DNA of 64,000 nt from Miscanthus floridulus (GCF_019320115.1 NC_089584.1:51581633-51645632); one strand, 5' to 3'; shown: positions 45,397 through 57,410, counted from the first letter of the stretch. Notes: generated from the sequence alone by a model not told the origin. A program made the numbers and translations.

Positions 45397-45558
45397 GGCG
45401 ACCACTCCGACCACCTCTGCGGTCACTCCGACCACCTCGGCGACCACTCCGACCACCTCCGCGATCACTCCGACCACCTCGGCGACCACTCCGACCACCT
45501 TGGCGACCACTCCGACCACCTCAGTGACCACTCCGACCACCTCTGCGACCTCTTCGAC
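45397..45558. repeat. 21-bp minisatellite, about 8 copies
   Basis: The consensus is ACTCCGACCACCTCGGCGACC with variation at three positions. Read in the plus frame of 45377-45682 it gives a Thr/Pro/Ser/Ala heptapeptide (TPTTSAT), and on the minus strand a Val-rich repeat. Both frames simply follow from the repeat length being a multiple of three. Confidence 0.93.
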
Positions 45559-48500
45559 CACTTCACCAGCTGGTCTACCCATTCCCCCCAGCTATGGAAT
45601 GTGCTACTCCGTAGTCGTGTCGAGTTGTTGCATCATCCGGTCATGTTTGGTTCTTATCGCGGTGTTGTTGCCTGTGTGCTGAGCCTTCGAGCCGACTAAG
45701 GGATCGTACCTCGTTCGGACTGCTACGATCGTGGGATCCGTCTCGCCATGACCGTGATGCCAAGTGTAACTCGACCCCTCACTTCATAGTTGACTTCATA
45801 GTACCACGAGTGTTAGCTCCTGTTTTCGACCCTAGAACATGGTCGTGATGGAATCGATGTCGATACTAACATCGATGTGGATGTCACCCACACGCTTTGA
45901 GCCCTCCATGACCAAGTCCTGTGGGAGATGACCTGGGAGATAACAATCATGGAACGATGGATGCCAACTTGTTGGTGTAGCTTGTGGCCACGAGTTCGCC
46001 TCGCCATGACCATGGAGCTACGCCACTCTTTTGCTTTTTACATGCCTCTTCGTGCTCAAACCCCCGTATGCTTGTACCTTGTATGACCATCGCATTTCTT
46101 TGATTCCCGCGGTGACAACCACACTGCTATGAATTAGAGAGATGTCTTAGTGCCAGTGCACCTAAGTCGGGTACCCTACGAGTGGTTTGTGCACTTGGTG
46201 TTTGTCGCTTCCTTCTAATGCCCAGCCTTTCATCGTGGCGCAAGTGTTGGAAGAAGTAGACCTTGTCCCTTGTGGTTCTTGCTCTGGATGCACCGTTAGC
46301 CACTTTGTTCAATTCTGTCTTGCCCATGATGATTGGATCAAAGACTGGACTATCCCCTTTGGGTTAGCTAACCTATGGTCTATGTCATACCTCAGACCCG
46401 TGCGTGTCGACCTGATCGACCGTCTAAAACCATCTTTCCCGAAGATGTGTCTGAGAACATGACATGGATGTGCCTAGCTAACCCCCGCATCTTTTGCCGT
46501 GTTGAGCGACCCTCTTCTCAGCTCCTGATGTTATTGTGTCGTATGGATTGAGGGGAACCGTTGATGTCCAATCTCTTTGCGCTACCGCATTCTACCATAG
46601 AGGGTGAGCCAAAGTACGTTGGAGCCAAGTCACAATAGTGTTAATTGTTCTTGTTTGCTACTCGTGTCCAATTGTGACTTGTGGGATAAGGCTATAAGAG
46701 CCGAACCCCGTCGTTCTTCTTTCTTGGGGCCTGACTTCCAATCCCTGTCAATTCAATGACATCGGATCGAAAGATCATGAGCCATGGTGTTTGCTCTGGA
46801 TAAGCTCTGGCTTAAACCATTTATTGTAAAGCCATACTGGCTTGGCCATGACTTAAGCTTGTGCTCAGCATACCACCACTCGTGTTTCTTTGGCCCGAGG
46901 GAATTGGACAACCGCTGAGAGGGCTAAGCCGTGCATCTCTTATTGTCTCGCTGGGTTATTGGATTTTCCTGTGTCTCGTTGTCTTTTTGAGTGTTGAGTG
47001 CCCTCTTGCCTTGCATGTCGCTTCGTGAAGTAGCTGACGATCAGACCAAGAGAACGTGGACGACGGCAAGAACTGTGGAATGGAGTCAACGTAGGAGGAG
47101 GTGACCCTACTAACGGAACACCAACAAATGGGGAATTGTACCACTACTACCTCTACATCGCAGGTGTCATGGCAGCACCCTCTTTTAGAGAATCCTATTA
47201 GACATTGCATAATATCTAGAACTGCTAGCGCTTTATAATTATTCCTTTGCTAGTACTTTGATGCATGCTACTACCTGAGCCATTATTACCCTGATGCAAC
47301 CCACTCTACCACGTCACCCCTGCTTTGCGCATTCACTCGCTTATATATGCTTACTTGCCTGCTTGCTTGCATATTACACCACTATACTTATTATTAACTC
47401 CACTTCGCATTATATCAGGGATGTGATGCTGGTGGTGAATCCCCCTAGGAAGGGTTTGGCTATGGGTGCCAGACTTGGTGGTGTGTGAGCATGCTGCGTG
47501 TGTCTTGGGTGCGTGGAGAGTGAGGGTTGTGTCGACCGAGCTGGAATAACGACGAGCCTAGGGCGAGTCTTGCCATGTGGTGCTACCTGGGCACTTGGAT
47601 ATGGAATACCTGTGGTGGGTAAATGGTAATTGGAGGTGTCCTTGGGTGTGAACCTCGGAGAGGTGGAGCCCAGGGTAGAGGTGCTATGGTGGCACATAAA
47701 ATGGAAACCCTGATGAAGACATTCTGGCTTGGTCAATCCCTAAGGACTTACTAGTACTCAGACTCACCGGGAATCCTTACATCCCACTCGCCCTATATGG
47801 TGCGGGACGATCGGACTACTTGGTAGAGCGATGCCACTACTGCTAGGCGAACGTGTGCAAGGAGGTATGGGGCGCGTGGTTTTTCCCCACACCCTTCCGA
47901 GACTTCAGGAGGCCTTGTGGACCCGGCTCTTGACATCTGGGGAGCCTCGGCTCTATCTACGACTCACAATATCAGCCATCCTAGACTAGACTTGGGATGT
48001 TCTAGGGCTGAGAGGTAGGGTGGCATCGTTCTAGGCTAGCAAGCGACCAGAATTCTGCCTAGGAGATACATGGCTCCGAGGATGGCTAATCTTGTGGGTA
48101 TGTAAAACCTCTGCAGAGTGTTTGGTTGATCGATCGATACATATGCCGACTTGTCGACTATGGACCTTTCCTGGGTTTCGCTTAAACTAGATAGGAGATG
48201 AGTCCCTCTTTCCTCCCTCTAGGGTTGGGGTATTTTCCAATCGTGAGCCTTGGGGGCTGCGGGCTGCTGAGACAAGGCCGAGAGGGGAGTTGGCCTGTCG
48301 ACCCGAGTGTGTGAGATGAGATATGGTGTGGTGGTGTGGAGATGGTTTGGGATGGATGGTTGGTGGATGGATATGGATGGTGTGGTGGTGAATGTGTTAA
48401 AAATTGGATATTATTATTATATTACTAATGTTATTTACTTCTCATGAGCTAAGGATGCAAACCATAGCCAAATATTAGGATCGCCAGATCCCTTGTTTAT

Positions 48501-48887
48501 CTTTTCCACTAAAGCTCATCGGTGCTGACCATGGCCTGCACACATCTGGTGGTGTGTAGATTTCCTACTTCTCAGAGATGCTGACTTAGAAGGATTAGAA
48601 GGTCTCATGCCTACGATCAAGTTTGGTTTGGAGATGGAATCTACGCTGCACTACGCCAACTCTGATGATGCCTGTGAAGGAGGAGCCTTCACTCGATAGT
48701 CTTCCGCTAGATTAACTCTGTAATAGGTGTGTTCCCCAGTGATGTAATATCTTGTATTCTTGTAATCTTATGATGTATTACTGTGACATCGACTGAAATA
48801 TGATAATATGATGGAATCAGTTCTTGGTTTTATCATATTAAAATTCATTCTGTGGATTTTCCCTTAAGGAAAATTGAGGATGTTTCA

Positions 48888-51665
48888 ACAAATCCATATT
48901 TGTTTCCACCATTGCTTACATATATTGTTGGTCCAAACAAGTCCATGTGCAATAACTCAAATGCTCTAGATGTGCTCATGATGTTCTTCTTAGGATGTGT
49001 TCTCAACTTGCTTTCTAGCTTGACATGCACTACCCAACTTATCCTTCTCAAATGTGACATCTTTCAAACCCCTTACTAGATCATGCTTAATCAATTTGTT
49101 TAATTGTTTCATTCCAACATGACCAAGCCTTCTATGCCATAACCAACCCATGCTAGACTTAGTGATCAAACATGTTGACAATTGAGTTTCACTAGCATTG
49201 AAATCAACCAAGTATAGATTCTCATATCTAAATCCTTTAAATATCAAGTTAGAGCCATCTACACTTATGATCTCTACATCATCCACACCAAATATGCACT
49301 TGAAACTAAGGCCACACAATTGAGCTACCGACAATAGGTTGAAGTTCAAGCTCTCTACTAGTAGCACATTGGAAATGCTCAAGTCATTGGATATTACAAT
49401 CTTACCAAGCCCTTGACCTTGCCTTTGCCATTGTCACCAAAAGTGATACTATCTTAACCATTGCTATCATTGGTGTTGATTGAATTGAACATTCTTGAAT
49501 CACATGTTGATTGAATTGAACATTCTTGAATCACCTGTCATGTGTTGTGTGGACCCACTATCAAGCATCCAATGCCTTCCTCTAGCTTTATAATTGACCT
49601 ACAAAAGAAGATCAATTCTTTTTAGGTACCCAAACTTGCTTGGGTCCTTGAAGGTTAGTAACTAAGGTCTTTGGCACCGAAATGGCTTTGTTCTTTGGGC
49701 CCACAATTGGTGTACCAATGAACTTAGCATACACACCATTAACACCCTTGGTAAGCAAATAATAAGAATCAAACTTAATTGAGGATACATTAGCATTCTT
49801 GTTCTTGTTTTTACAATATTGCTCTAGGTGCCCTAACTTGCTTGCATCTATTGTAAAACTGACCATTGTTCTTCACAAACTAGTCTTGTAAGGAGCAAAG
49901 GCTACCTTGCCTTTCTTGGGGGTATAGCCTAATCCCTCTTTGTTGAGAGAAAACCTTTGGCTACCCAAGCACTTTAGCAAGCGGGACTCACCACCATAGG
50001 CATTGCCTAAGGCACGAGTGAGCTCATTGACCTCCTTCTTGAGGGTCTCATTCTCAACCATTAGTGAGGCATCACAAGTGAAACCATTACTAGTAGATGA
50101 GGTAGAAGTGGAAGTGCTACAAGAAGGGTTAGTAGGAGCAACAACAATAGGCTTGTAAAATGATTCATTAATAATATCACAAGTCAAACCCATGTCACAT
50201 GATGCAACAACCTTGTGCTTGTCTTGCTCTAGGAGGGAGGAGTGACCCTTTTCAAGCTTAGAGTGAGCTTTGCCAACCTTCTCATGGGCTTTCATTAGCC
50301 TCTCATGAGTAGCATTGAGCTCATCAAAGGCTTGCTCAAGAGATTTACATTTCTTGAGCAAGTCATCGCACTCCTTCCACTTTAGCTCAAGACATTCATG
50401 AGCTTGTTCCATCATGTCCATGAGTACCACTTTGGAGTACTCTTCCTCATCATCACTCCAACAATCATCACTTTCACAATCATCACCATCGCTTTCACCA
50501 TATTTTACCTTAGAGGACTTAGCTAAGAAGCATGATGGTGTGTCGAAGAGAGAAGGCTTGTTGTTGTTGATGATACTTGCAAGTGCCTTCTTCTTGGATG
50601 TCTTGTCATCATCACTAGACTCATCACTATCCAAAGAAGCATCACTATCCCAAGTCATCACATAAGGGCCATCCTTCTTCTTCTGCTTGAAGCACATCTT
50701 ATTCTCTTTCTTTTCCTTCTTCTCCTCCTTCTCATCCTCTTTATTATCACTATTGTATGGACAATCCGCAAAGATATGATCCTTGCTCTTGCATCTAAAG
50801 CATCTTCTCACTTGATCTTTGTTCTTGAAATTGTCCCTTCTCTTTCTTTACTTAAAGCCCTTCTTCTTCATGAACTTGCCAAAGTTCTTCACAAATAGGG
50901 CCATGGATTCGATGTCAAAGTCACTAGCTTCTTCATCATCACTTGATTCTTCTTTCTTTGCTTTGCCCTTGCTCTTGGATGATCTGCTAGCCTTGAATGC
51001 CACACTCTTCTTCTTGTCCTCATCCTTCTTCTCATCTTGGTCACCCCCCTCCCTTTTCACATGGTATGTCTCTTGTGTCATGACATCACCTAGTACTTGG
51101 TTAGGGGTTATGTCCTTCAATCCTCCTCTAATGATGATCAATCTCAATGTCTCCAATCTTGGAGGTAGACACATCAAAAAATGACGAGAGATCATCATCT
51201 TGCACTTTCTCACCCAAACTCTTGAGATCATTGACAATCACTTGCATTCTATGGAACATCTCTAGAATGCTCTCATCATCCTTCATTTTGAAGCTTGTCA
51301 ACTTGTCCTTGAGAATGTATAATTTTGCACTCTTGACTACCATTGTGCCCTCATATGTTTCTTCCAATCTCTTCCACACTTTACTAGCTCTCTCAAGATC
51401 CTTGATTTGCTCAAACACCTTTGAATCAATGGCATTGTAAATGGTGTTGAGAGCCATTGTGTTGTATTGCTTGTTCTCTAGCTCTCTTGGGGTTGGATTG
51501 GTGGGATCAAGAATCACAAAATCATCCTCGATCACATCCCACACCTTGTCATTGATTGAATCCAAATACATCTTTATTTTTCTCTTCCAATAATCATAGC
51601 ATGTGCCATCAAAGTGTGGTGGTTTTCCAACAACATGGTTGAATACTATTTGAGCTATCTTTTGA
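48888..51665 (-). pseudogene. Copia gag, protease and integrase N-terminal part, disrupted
   Basis: Minus strand, from 51665: HVVGKPPHFDGTCYDYWK and the gag (UBN2-type) region to 51128; a Lys/Glu-rich linker (50848-51100); a zinc knuckle CFRCKSKDHIFADC (C-x2-C-x4-H-x4-C) at about 50805-50764; a coiled-coil/acidic stretch (to 49873); a protease with LDSGSTQHMTG at about 49560; the GAG-pre-integrase domain (WHRRLGHVG, SACQARKQ with one expected Cys missing); and the start of the integrase core (LLHMDLFGP, catalytic Asp; NGGNKYGFV) cut at 48888. It has frame breaks at about 51200, 50815, 49870, 49500 and 49060, and a 31-bp tandem duplication in the protease. Gag would form the particle, protease would mature it and integrase would insert the cDNA. 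Confidence 0.92.
49475..49534. repeat. 31-bp-period tandem duplication in the Copia protease
   Basis: GTTGATTGAATTGAACATTC at 49475 recurs at 49506; 29 bases are identical in each unit. Because 31 is not a multiple of three it shifts the reading frame just after the DSG active site. Confidence 0.9.
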
Positions 51666-51696
51666 CACCGAGGTTGTTAAGCCTTCAATCAAGCAG

Positions 51697-51719
51697 GTGA
51701 CTATAGCTCTGATAACACT
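51697..51719 (-). promoter_or_regulatory. Copia primer-binding site
   Basis: Directly inside the 5' LTR end the minus strand reads AGTGTTATCAGAGCTATAG, containing TATCAGAGC, complementary to the initiator methionine tRNA 3' region. It shows that 51720-53674 is the 5' LTR of a minus-strand element. Confidence 0.8.
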
Positions 51720-53674
51720 TGTAAGGTCCTAAATGGCTAGAGGGGGTGACTAGCCTATAAAAATTCTCTACAAATACACTAGAGCAAGATGTTAGTACAC
51801 TAAATGGCATAATGCAATTTTGCTCTAGCTCTACAAGGGTTGCAAGCCACCTATCCAACCAATTCTAGTTGCTAGGATCACTAGGCACACAAGAGACCAA
51901 GTCACTACTCACTAAGAGCTCTCAAACAAGCTACACTAAAGAGCTCCACTAGGTGAAACTAAACTAACAAGCAAGCTCTCAAAACTAGCTACACTAAAGA
52001 GCTTGCTACACAACTAGTTTGCAATGAATGTAAGGGAGGGAGTAGGGTGATTATACCATCATGTAGAGGTATGAACCAATCACAATATGAATTCCAATGA
52101 ACACCAGGAGATTGCCAATGGAGACAATGCGACAAGAAATTTTCTCTCTCGAGGTTCACGTGCTTATCTGGCACACTAGTCCCCATTGTGTCGACCAACA
52201 CTTGGTGGTTCCATGGCTAATTGGTACCACACTAAGCCTTCATTAGCATCGCAAGAACCTCACAAAAGTGAGGTAACTCAATGACACGAGCAATCCACTA
52301 GAGTTACCTTTCGGCGTATCATCGGGGAAGGCACAAGACTCCTCACAATCACCGAAGATGGCTACGAACAATCACCAACTCATGCTGATGCTCCTCCACT
52401 GCTCCAAGCCATCTAGGTGGAGGCAACCACCAAGAGTAACAAGAACTCCGTAGCCTCAATGATCCCCAAGTGCCACTAGAGGCAATCACTTAAGCAAATG
52501 AACTAGGAATCACTCCCAATCTCACTATGATGAATCAATGATGGAGATGAGTGGGAGGTGTTTGCCTTTGGCTCACAAGGGTGTCAAGAATGTCAAAGTG
52601 CAAATAGTGTAAGCCCCAAGCTGGCCAAGAGCTATTTATAGACCCCCTCAAAAGATAGAGGCATTGGGGTCACAGCAGAGGTGATCAGACTCACTGATCG
52701 GACCAGCGTCCAGGTCTACCCTAGCTGTTCAAGTGTCGTGCCTTTGAACCTCGCGCGTCGGATCTCAATGGTCAAAACTTAGAACTAGCGTGGTTAAGTG
52801 ATGACCGAACATGCCTCTACAAACTGACCGGACACAGACACACCATAGTCCGGTCAACAACAGAAAGCATCCAGAGACATTTTTCAATGATCGGACGCAT
52901 CTTGTCATGCATGATTGGACTTAGTGTGGCGTCTTGGTCCTCACTAAGCTCACTTAGGGTGGTGACATCAGCGTACGTCAGTGACGACCTAATGCACCAC
53001 CTGCGCATTCGATCTACCTCCGCTGCTAGTGTCCGATTGATGAACTAAGCAACGCCTCCTTTGTAACCACTGATTGGACTCAGACTTAGCGTCCGGTTCG
53101 GCGTCTGGTTAGTGCTGCATAACAACCCGATAGCTAGGGTTAGGTGGACATGTCCGGTCACCCTATGACCAGCGTTCGGTAAGTACCTTGCGCGTCCATT
53201 TCTTTTTCTTTCTCAATAGCCACTTCACCCTTGCTTCCAAGTTGCTAACCACAAAGTGTAGAACTTGTGTGCTTGTGTGTTAGCATTTTTCAAAAGCATT
53301 TTATATGGGTCAATTGTTAGCACACTTGGTCCCTAATGCATATGCAAGAATCATGTCACCTAGTGGCACTCGATAACCGCTTAGCCAAAGATTTCACCTC
53401 TTTATAGTATGGCTATCGATCCTAAACACACTCACACCCTCTATGGTGTCTTGAGTGCCAAAACAAAAACCTATTCGATACCTTTGCCTTGATCAAGCTT
53501 GTTTTTGTTTTTCTCTTTCTTCTTTTCCAAGTTGGAGCACTTGATCTTCACTATCACCATGACCATCATCTAGCTCCACCACTTGGTATAGGACTATCAT
53601 CTCTTGTATACACACTTAGCGCAAGGATTAGTCCATATGTTTCATCAATTATCCAAAAACAAACTAGGGCTTTC
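51720..53674 (-). repeat. 5' LTR of the Copia element
   Basis: Plus strand TGTAAGGTCCTAAATGG to GGGCTTTCA, 1955 bp, with intact TG/CA ends. It matches the 3' LTR at 3005-4694 along its length, plus an extra segment of about 246 bp (about 52824-53069) bounded by the near-repeats ACTGACCGGA and ACTGATTGGA. A second extra 18 bp is near 53290. Confidence 0.9.
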
Positions 53675-54495
53675 ATCGAGAACTACTCAACTTACATGTA
53701 CCATCACAAGGTACCTCAAGGGAGGCTTAGGTCACACTCTCCCAGCAAGACTTGTCTAAACACTTGTCATAGCATCCTGCCTAGTCGACTCAGCCCTCAC
53801 CACCCACCCAAGACACACGCTAGGAATCTCTCATCCATGGTATAAACCATATGGCAGTGGCACCAAGTGCCTAAGCCACACATAAGCATATCCACCCTAT
53901 GTATCACATCACAAGATATCATGCGTAGTAGTAGAAGTAAGTAGCAAGTGTATATAAGCGAGCATCTATCCTATCAGCGGGTGTGTAGGAGTAAGGTTGC
54001 GACAAGGTATAGGCTCAAGCAATACCACCATGAAACCTATCACAAGTTCATTGCCTGAAAGTAAAGCGCTAGCATTCTATTTGCATGCCTACTGAGATTC
54101 TACGAGGTAGGGTGGGACATGGCACCTACGATCAGGTCGTCTCGAAGGTTCTTGGTGTAGTCAGTAGTCCTCCTCATTAGGCTGGTGCTCCTTTGGAGAT
54201 GTTAAACAAGATAATGGTCACGATAAGCGACCTCTTAGATACTTCACAAAGAACCAAAGGAAATTCAAAAGATTCAAATGTACTCAAACACAAGTCTATG
54301 ACATAGAGCTCATTTTTAGAAAAATTTGGATGCTAGTTTCATATTTTCTAATGTGGTATGAATCCTATGAATTTTCTAAGTTTAATCATTTTATAAAAAA
54401 GAAAAAGAGAAAAACATTTGGAGCTACCACGTGGTGCTCCCTGATTGGTTGGGATCCTATGGTCATTGACAAGTGGGGTCCAAGTCAATGGTCAA
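53675..54495 (-). mobile_element. Right half of the Gypsy-type LTR hosting the Copia insertion
   Basis: This is noncoding. On the minus strand it contains GTGTGTCTTGGGTGGGTGG, close to GTGTGTCTTGGGTGCGTGG at about 47500 in the long LTR, so it is R/U5-like LTR DNA. It is cut on the left by the Copia 5' LTR and on the right by the Tat-type element. Read on the minus strand, 2232-3004 would continue it. Confidence 0.5.
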
Positions 54496-54971
54496 TGTGG
54501 GGGGTATGACCTCGGATACCCATGGCAGACTACATGGGCTGTGCTCCTAGGGGTGATCTAGCCCATAAGACGAAGAACTATGGTGGACGACACTGCTCGG
54601 CGTGTACTGCAAGACATCAAGGGTGATATCCTAAAGATACTACGAGATCTGTTAGGATACGTTCAATTCCCATGATTGTTGTAATCTGCTATTTCTTTCC
54701 GGTTATCTCCTATATCTAACTGACTTGTAACCCTACCCCCTAGACTATATAAGGTGGGCAGGGACCCCCTCAAAACACACGTAATATCATACGATAGTCA
54801 ATACAAACCAATAGACCACATGAGTAGGGTATTACAGTCGTGCTGATGGCCCAAACCTATCTAACTCTTGTGTCTCTGTTGCCTTCTTGTTCTTGATTAC
54901 GCACACCTCTACCGATCAATCTACCTTTGTGGAATAACCCTCGGAGGACTATCGAGCATCTTTTATCGATA
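54496..54971 (+). repeat. 5' LTR of the Tat-type element
   Basis: It starts TGTGGGGGGTATGACCTCGG and ends just before GTTGGCG. The expected terminal CA is TA here (CGATA). A TATA box sits at 54746. Confidence 0.8.
54746..54753 (+). promoter_or_regulatory. TATA box of the Tat-type LTR
   Basis: TATATAAG in the context GACTATATAAGGTGGGC, about 225 bp before the LTR end. Confidence 0.65.
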
Positions 54972-54972
54972 G

Positions 54973-54991
54973 TTGGCGTGCTAGGTAGGGG
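54973..54991 (+). promoter_or_regulatory. Tat-type primer-binding site
   Basis: TTGGCGTGCTAGGTAGGGG differs by two bases from TTGGCGCGCCAGGTAGGGG, the primer-binding site usual in RIRE2/Tat elements. Both changes are C to T transitions. Confidence 0.85.
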
Positions 54992-55013
54992 TGTGCATGC
55001 TATTTCTATGATG

Positions 55014-57410
55014 AACAAGGTGGTACATTTTGCAGGCTCTTCATCCTCCCCAAAGCCTGGCCAGATCTTCATGGTCGAATCAATCTCCTAGGTCATCAAT
55101 GCTGATGGAGACGGAGAGATCATCAAGCCGGTGCAGATCGATCCTGCGTCAATCACACCAACACTTGCAATAGCAGATCTAATCTCAGAACTGCTTTCGA
55201 GGTCGTCTTCACCAACAACTCACCACCTGCTCCCCCACTACCCAAGGAAGCAGATCAACAATGATGATCTGATCGCATCCATCGATTAGGTTGGCCAGAA
55301 GCTCGTCGGCCGCCTCTCCATTGTAGAATCGGCTCTGACCACTCTGGCTCAGCGCTGACCACCATCTGATTCTGGTCTATCAGAGGCTGAATAGGAAACT
55401 CTAGGGGTTATGGCCACCATCCATTAGGACAGGGGTAAATTCACCAACCAGGTGGGAGACATCTATCCTCTCGCTGACTAGATCACCGACCAGCTCTCGC
55501 CAACTATTAATATGCTACAAATCAGCCAATGTCCTAAAGCACACCTCCACACCATCCTTCCGAGGAGGCAGGATCTTTAATGTCAGCGTCGATAGCCCTC
55601 CACAGGATGGAGAAACCGAGGAGGACCACGCGGCTCATGTCAATAGAAACACCAACCATGCGTAGTGCCAAGCGAATGAGACCACCAATGTGCTAGCCGA
55701 GGCTGTTCGCAACGAAGAACAACTCGACTCACAAGGGAGGACACGCCCACTCTGCCGCAACCTCGATGATGAATTCATCCATGTCGATGGCCATGACATC
55801 TACAAGACCCCAAGCGCCAACTTGGCCATGGCCACTAATGAGCTTGCTCGGCTCGAGCAAACTCCAGAGGTTGCCAAGGTCACCGCAATGCTCAAAGTTG
55901 TGCACTAATAGGTCAACAAGGTCCACTAGGATCAGGGGCCTTCCTACTCGACAAGCTCGAATCACTGATCCATCGCGCCAAGATCTAATCAGTGCCTCGG
56001 TAGAAGCCATTTCGCTGACCAACATCATGATGATGGATGACCCCTCTAGGGAGAAGCCAGGGGGAACCGTATCGACTACCCTCGCCAACAAGATCAAGAA
56101 GTTGACCAAGATGTTCGAGCGCACATAAATGATCTCATGGATGTGTGACGTCATATCGATGGGCGTCATTTCTCTCACCATGAAGAGGAAGTACGCCGGT
56201 GTCAAGAATACAAGCAAGAGTTTAGTAATCTAGATACAACCCTCTAAGCCACTTAACACCTGGCAATGCTGCAGATCACAACAATGATGATCCTGAAGGG
56301 CCCTGAGCATTCACAAGAGTACTTCAAACACTCCAGTGGCCCTGTGGTTTCAAAATCACTAGGGTCTAACCCAACGAGGGATGGATGAACCCCACATAGT
56401 GGCTACAAGCTTATGCCACCACCGTATGTGCTGCCGAGGGAGATACCAGTGTTATGGTGAACTATCTTCCCATCATGCTCATGCCAACCATGATGAACTG
56501 GCTCATGAGCCTTGCCTCGGATTCCATCGGATCTTGGGAACAGTTGTAGAAAATCTTCACTGACAACTACATGGCTATGTGTACTCAACCGGGCATAAAG
56601 CATAATCTGAATTCGCATCTATCAGAAAACCGTCTGAGCTCCTTCATAGCTACATCAGACGATTTCTTGAGATGAGGAATTCTATTCCCAACATCACGGA
56701 AGTAGAAGTCATCACTGCCTTCATTCAAGGACTCCATCACTATGACCTCCTGCTCCAAATTCAATCGCAAGCCGCCAAAGGGGATTGGCAAGATGATCAC
56801 AATCAGCTGATCAGTATGCCGATGCTGAAGAGGCCAAAGTTCAGCTTCAACGAGGATGCAGGGCATTCACCAGGCCAACTCAGCCATAGCGATGAGCGCC
56901 CCAACAAACTGGTGCCATAGTGACCGCCACCATGATGACTGTGGCCACCATCAGGAAAGTGGCCGTGATCGGCTGGAAGGGTCTAGAGCTGGTCAATATC
57001 GCCACCACTGACCAGACCACATCATTGCCACCATTGACGAAACCTCATGCCAAATGCAACTACGATGATCTATGCAAGAAAATCCTCGAAGGCTCATGCC
57101 CCCTCCACAAGAACAGCAAGCATAAGATGAAGGACTTGTCTTAGCCTGGCTAAGGAGTTCTAGACCAAGAAGAAGGATGACGACAACAACGATAGAGCTA
57201 GGGGTCGCCTGACCATATAGGGACAACAACAATGCCTTCTAGGATCATGATAAAGTGGTCTCCACTATTTTTAGGGGTCTCAGCCACCACCGAGAGCAGA
57301 AGAGATTGAAAGCTCACCGCCTGCCGGGTGCTCGCCATCAACACAGAAGACGCTATCGCCAACCCTAGCTATCACCCCTGGTCTAAGGTCCCCATCACCT
57401 TTAGCAGGGC
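55014..57410 (+). pseudogene. Tat-type gag region, degenerate
   Basis: The region after the primer-binding site encodes, in broken frames, a Ser/Pro-rich N-terminus (55014-55380) and, at about 56390-56830, a retrotrans_gag domain recognisable by SIGSWEQL, NSHLSENRLSSFI and the TAFIQG-like FIQGLHHYDLL (56672 frame). At about 57040-57140 CNYDDLCKKILEGSCPLHKNSKHKMKD is the segment between gag and protease in this lineage, with a C..C..H pattern resembling a zinc knuckle. Stops occur every 20-60 codons, many of them TAG where TGG or CAG is expected. The product would be the capsid protein. Confidence 0.8.

Larger units (their letters stand above)
41155..48887 (+). mobile_element. Internally deleted Gypsy element with very long LTR
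   Basis: Order: truncated 5' LTR (41155-42372), primer-binding site, 622-bp internal remnant, polypurine tract, 3' LTR (42995-48887). The 1.2 kb before the primer-binding site and the last 1.2 kb of the 3' LTR align from 41155/47673 to their ends. The internal part lacks gag and pol. The right end abuts Copia integrase sequence at 48888. The left end is broken, so no target duplication can be confirmed; ACAAA occurs at 40836-40840 and 48888-48892 but may be chance. Confidence 0.75.
42995..48887 (+). repeat. 3' LTR, about 5.9 kb
   Basis: It starts TGTAACAACCCGGATTTTTC directly after the polypurine tract and ends GATGTTTCA before Copia DNA. U3 (42995-43918) ends in a TATA box. It is followed by about 1.4 kb of GC-rich, exon-like DNA, a 21-bp minisatellite, then T-rich sequence with the layout of R/U5 in long grass LTRs. 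The many frames at 43264-45212 are composition-driven and carry no domain. The length assumes no unrecognised insertion; only the last 1.2 kb can be compared with the other LTR. Confidence 0.65.
3005..53674 (-). mobile_element. Minus-strand Copia element expanded by nested insertions
   Basis: Two LTRs of one family (3005-4694 and 51720-53674), both in the same orientation, bracket Copia coding fragments that keep the right order on the minus strand: gag, zinc knuckle, protease, GAG-pre-integrase, integrase start (51665 to 48888), integrase C-terminal part (15641 to 15405) and RNase H tail (6013 to 5828). The primer-binding site lies next to the right LTR and the polypurine tract next to the left LTR, as expected for one element. 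The flanking pentamers CCGGG (3000-3004) and TCGAG (53675-53679) differ by two transitions. About two thirds of pol (integrase core and reverse transcriptase) is absent. The alternative is two different copies of the same family; order, orientation and flanks favour one. Confidence 0.7.

Noticed and set aside
45358..45682. Val-rich (minus) and Thr/Pro-rich (plus) frames as structural proteins
   Set aside because: Both are the two strands of a 21-bp minisatellite inside an LTR.
40836..48892. ACAAA on both sides as target duplication of the long-LTR element
   Set aside because: The left ACAAA adjoins a different LTR end, and 40841-41154 has no counterpart in the 3' LTR, so the match is probably chance.
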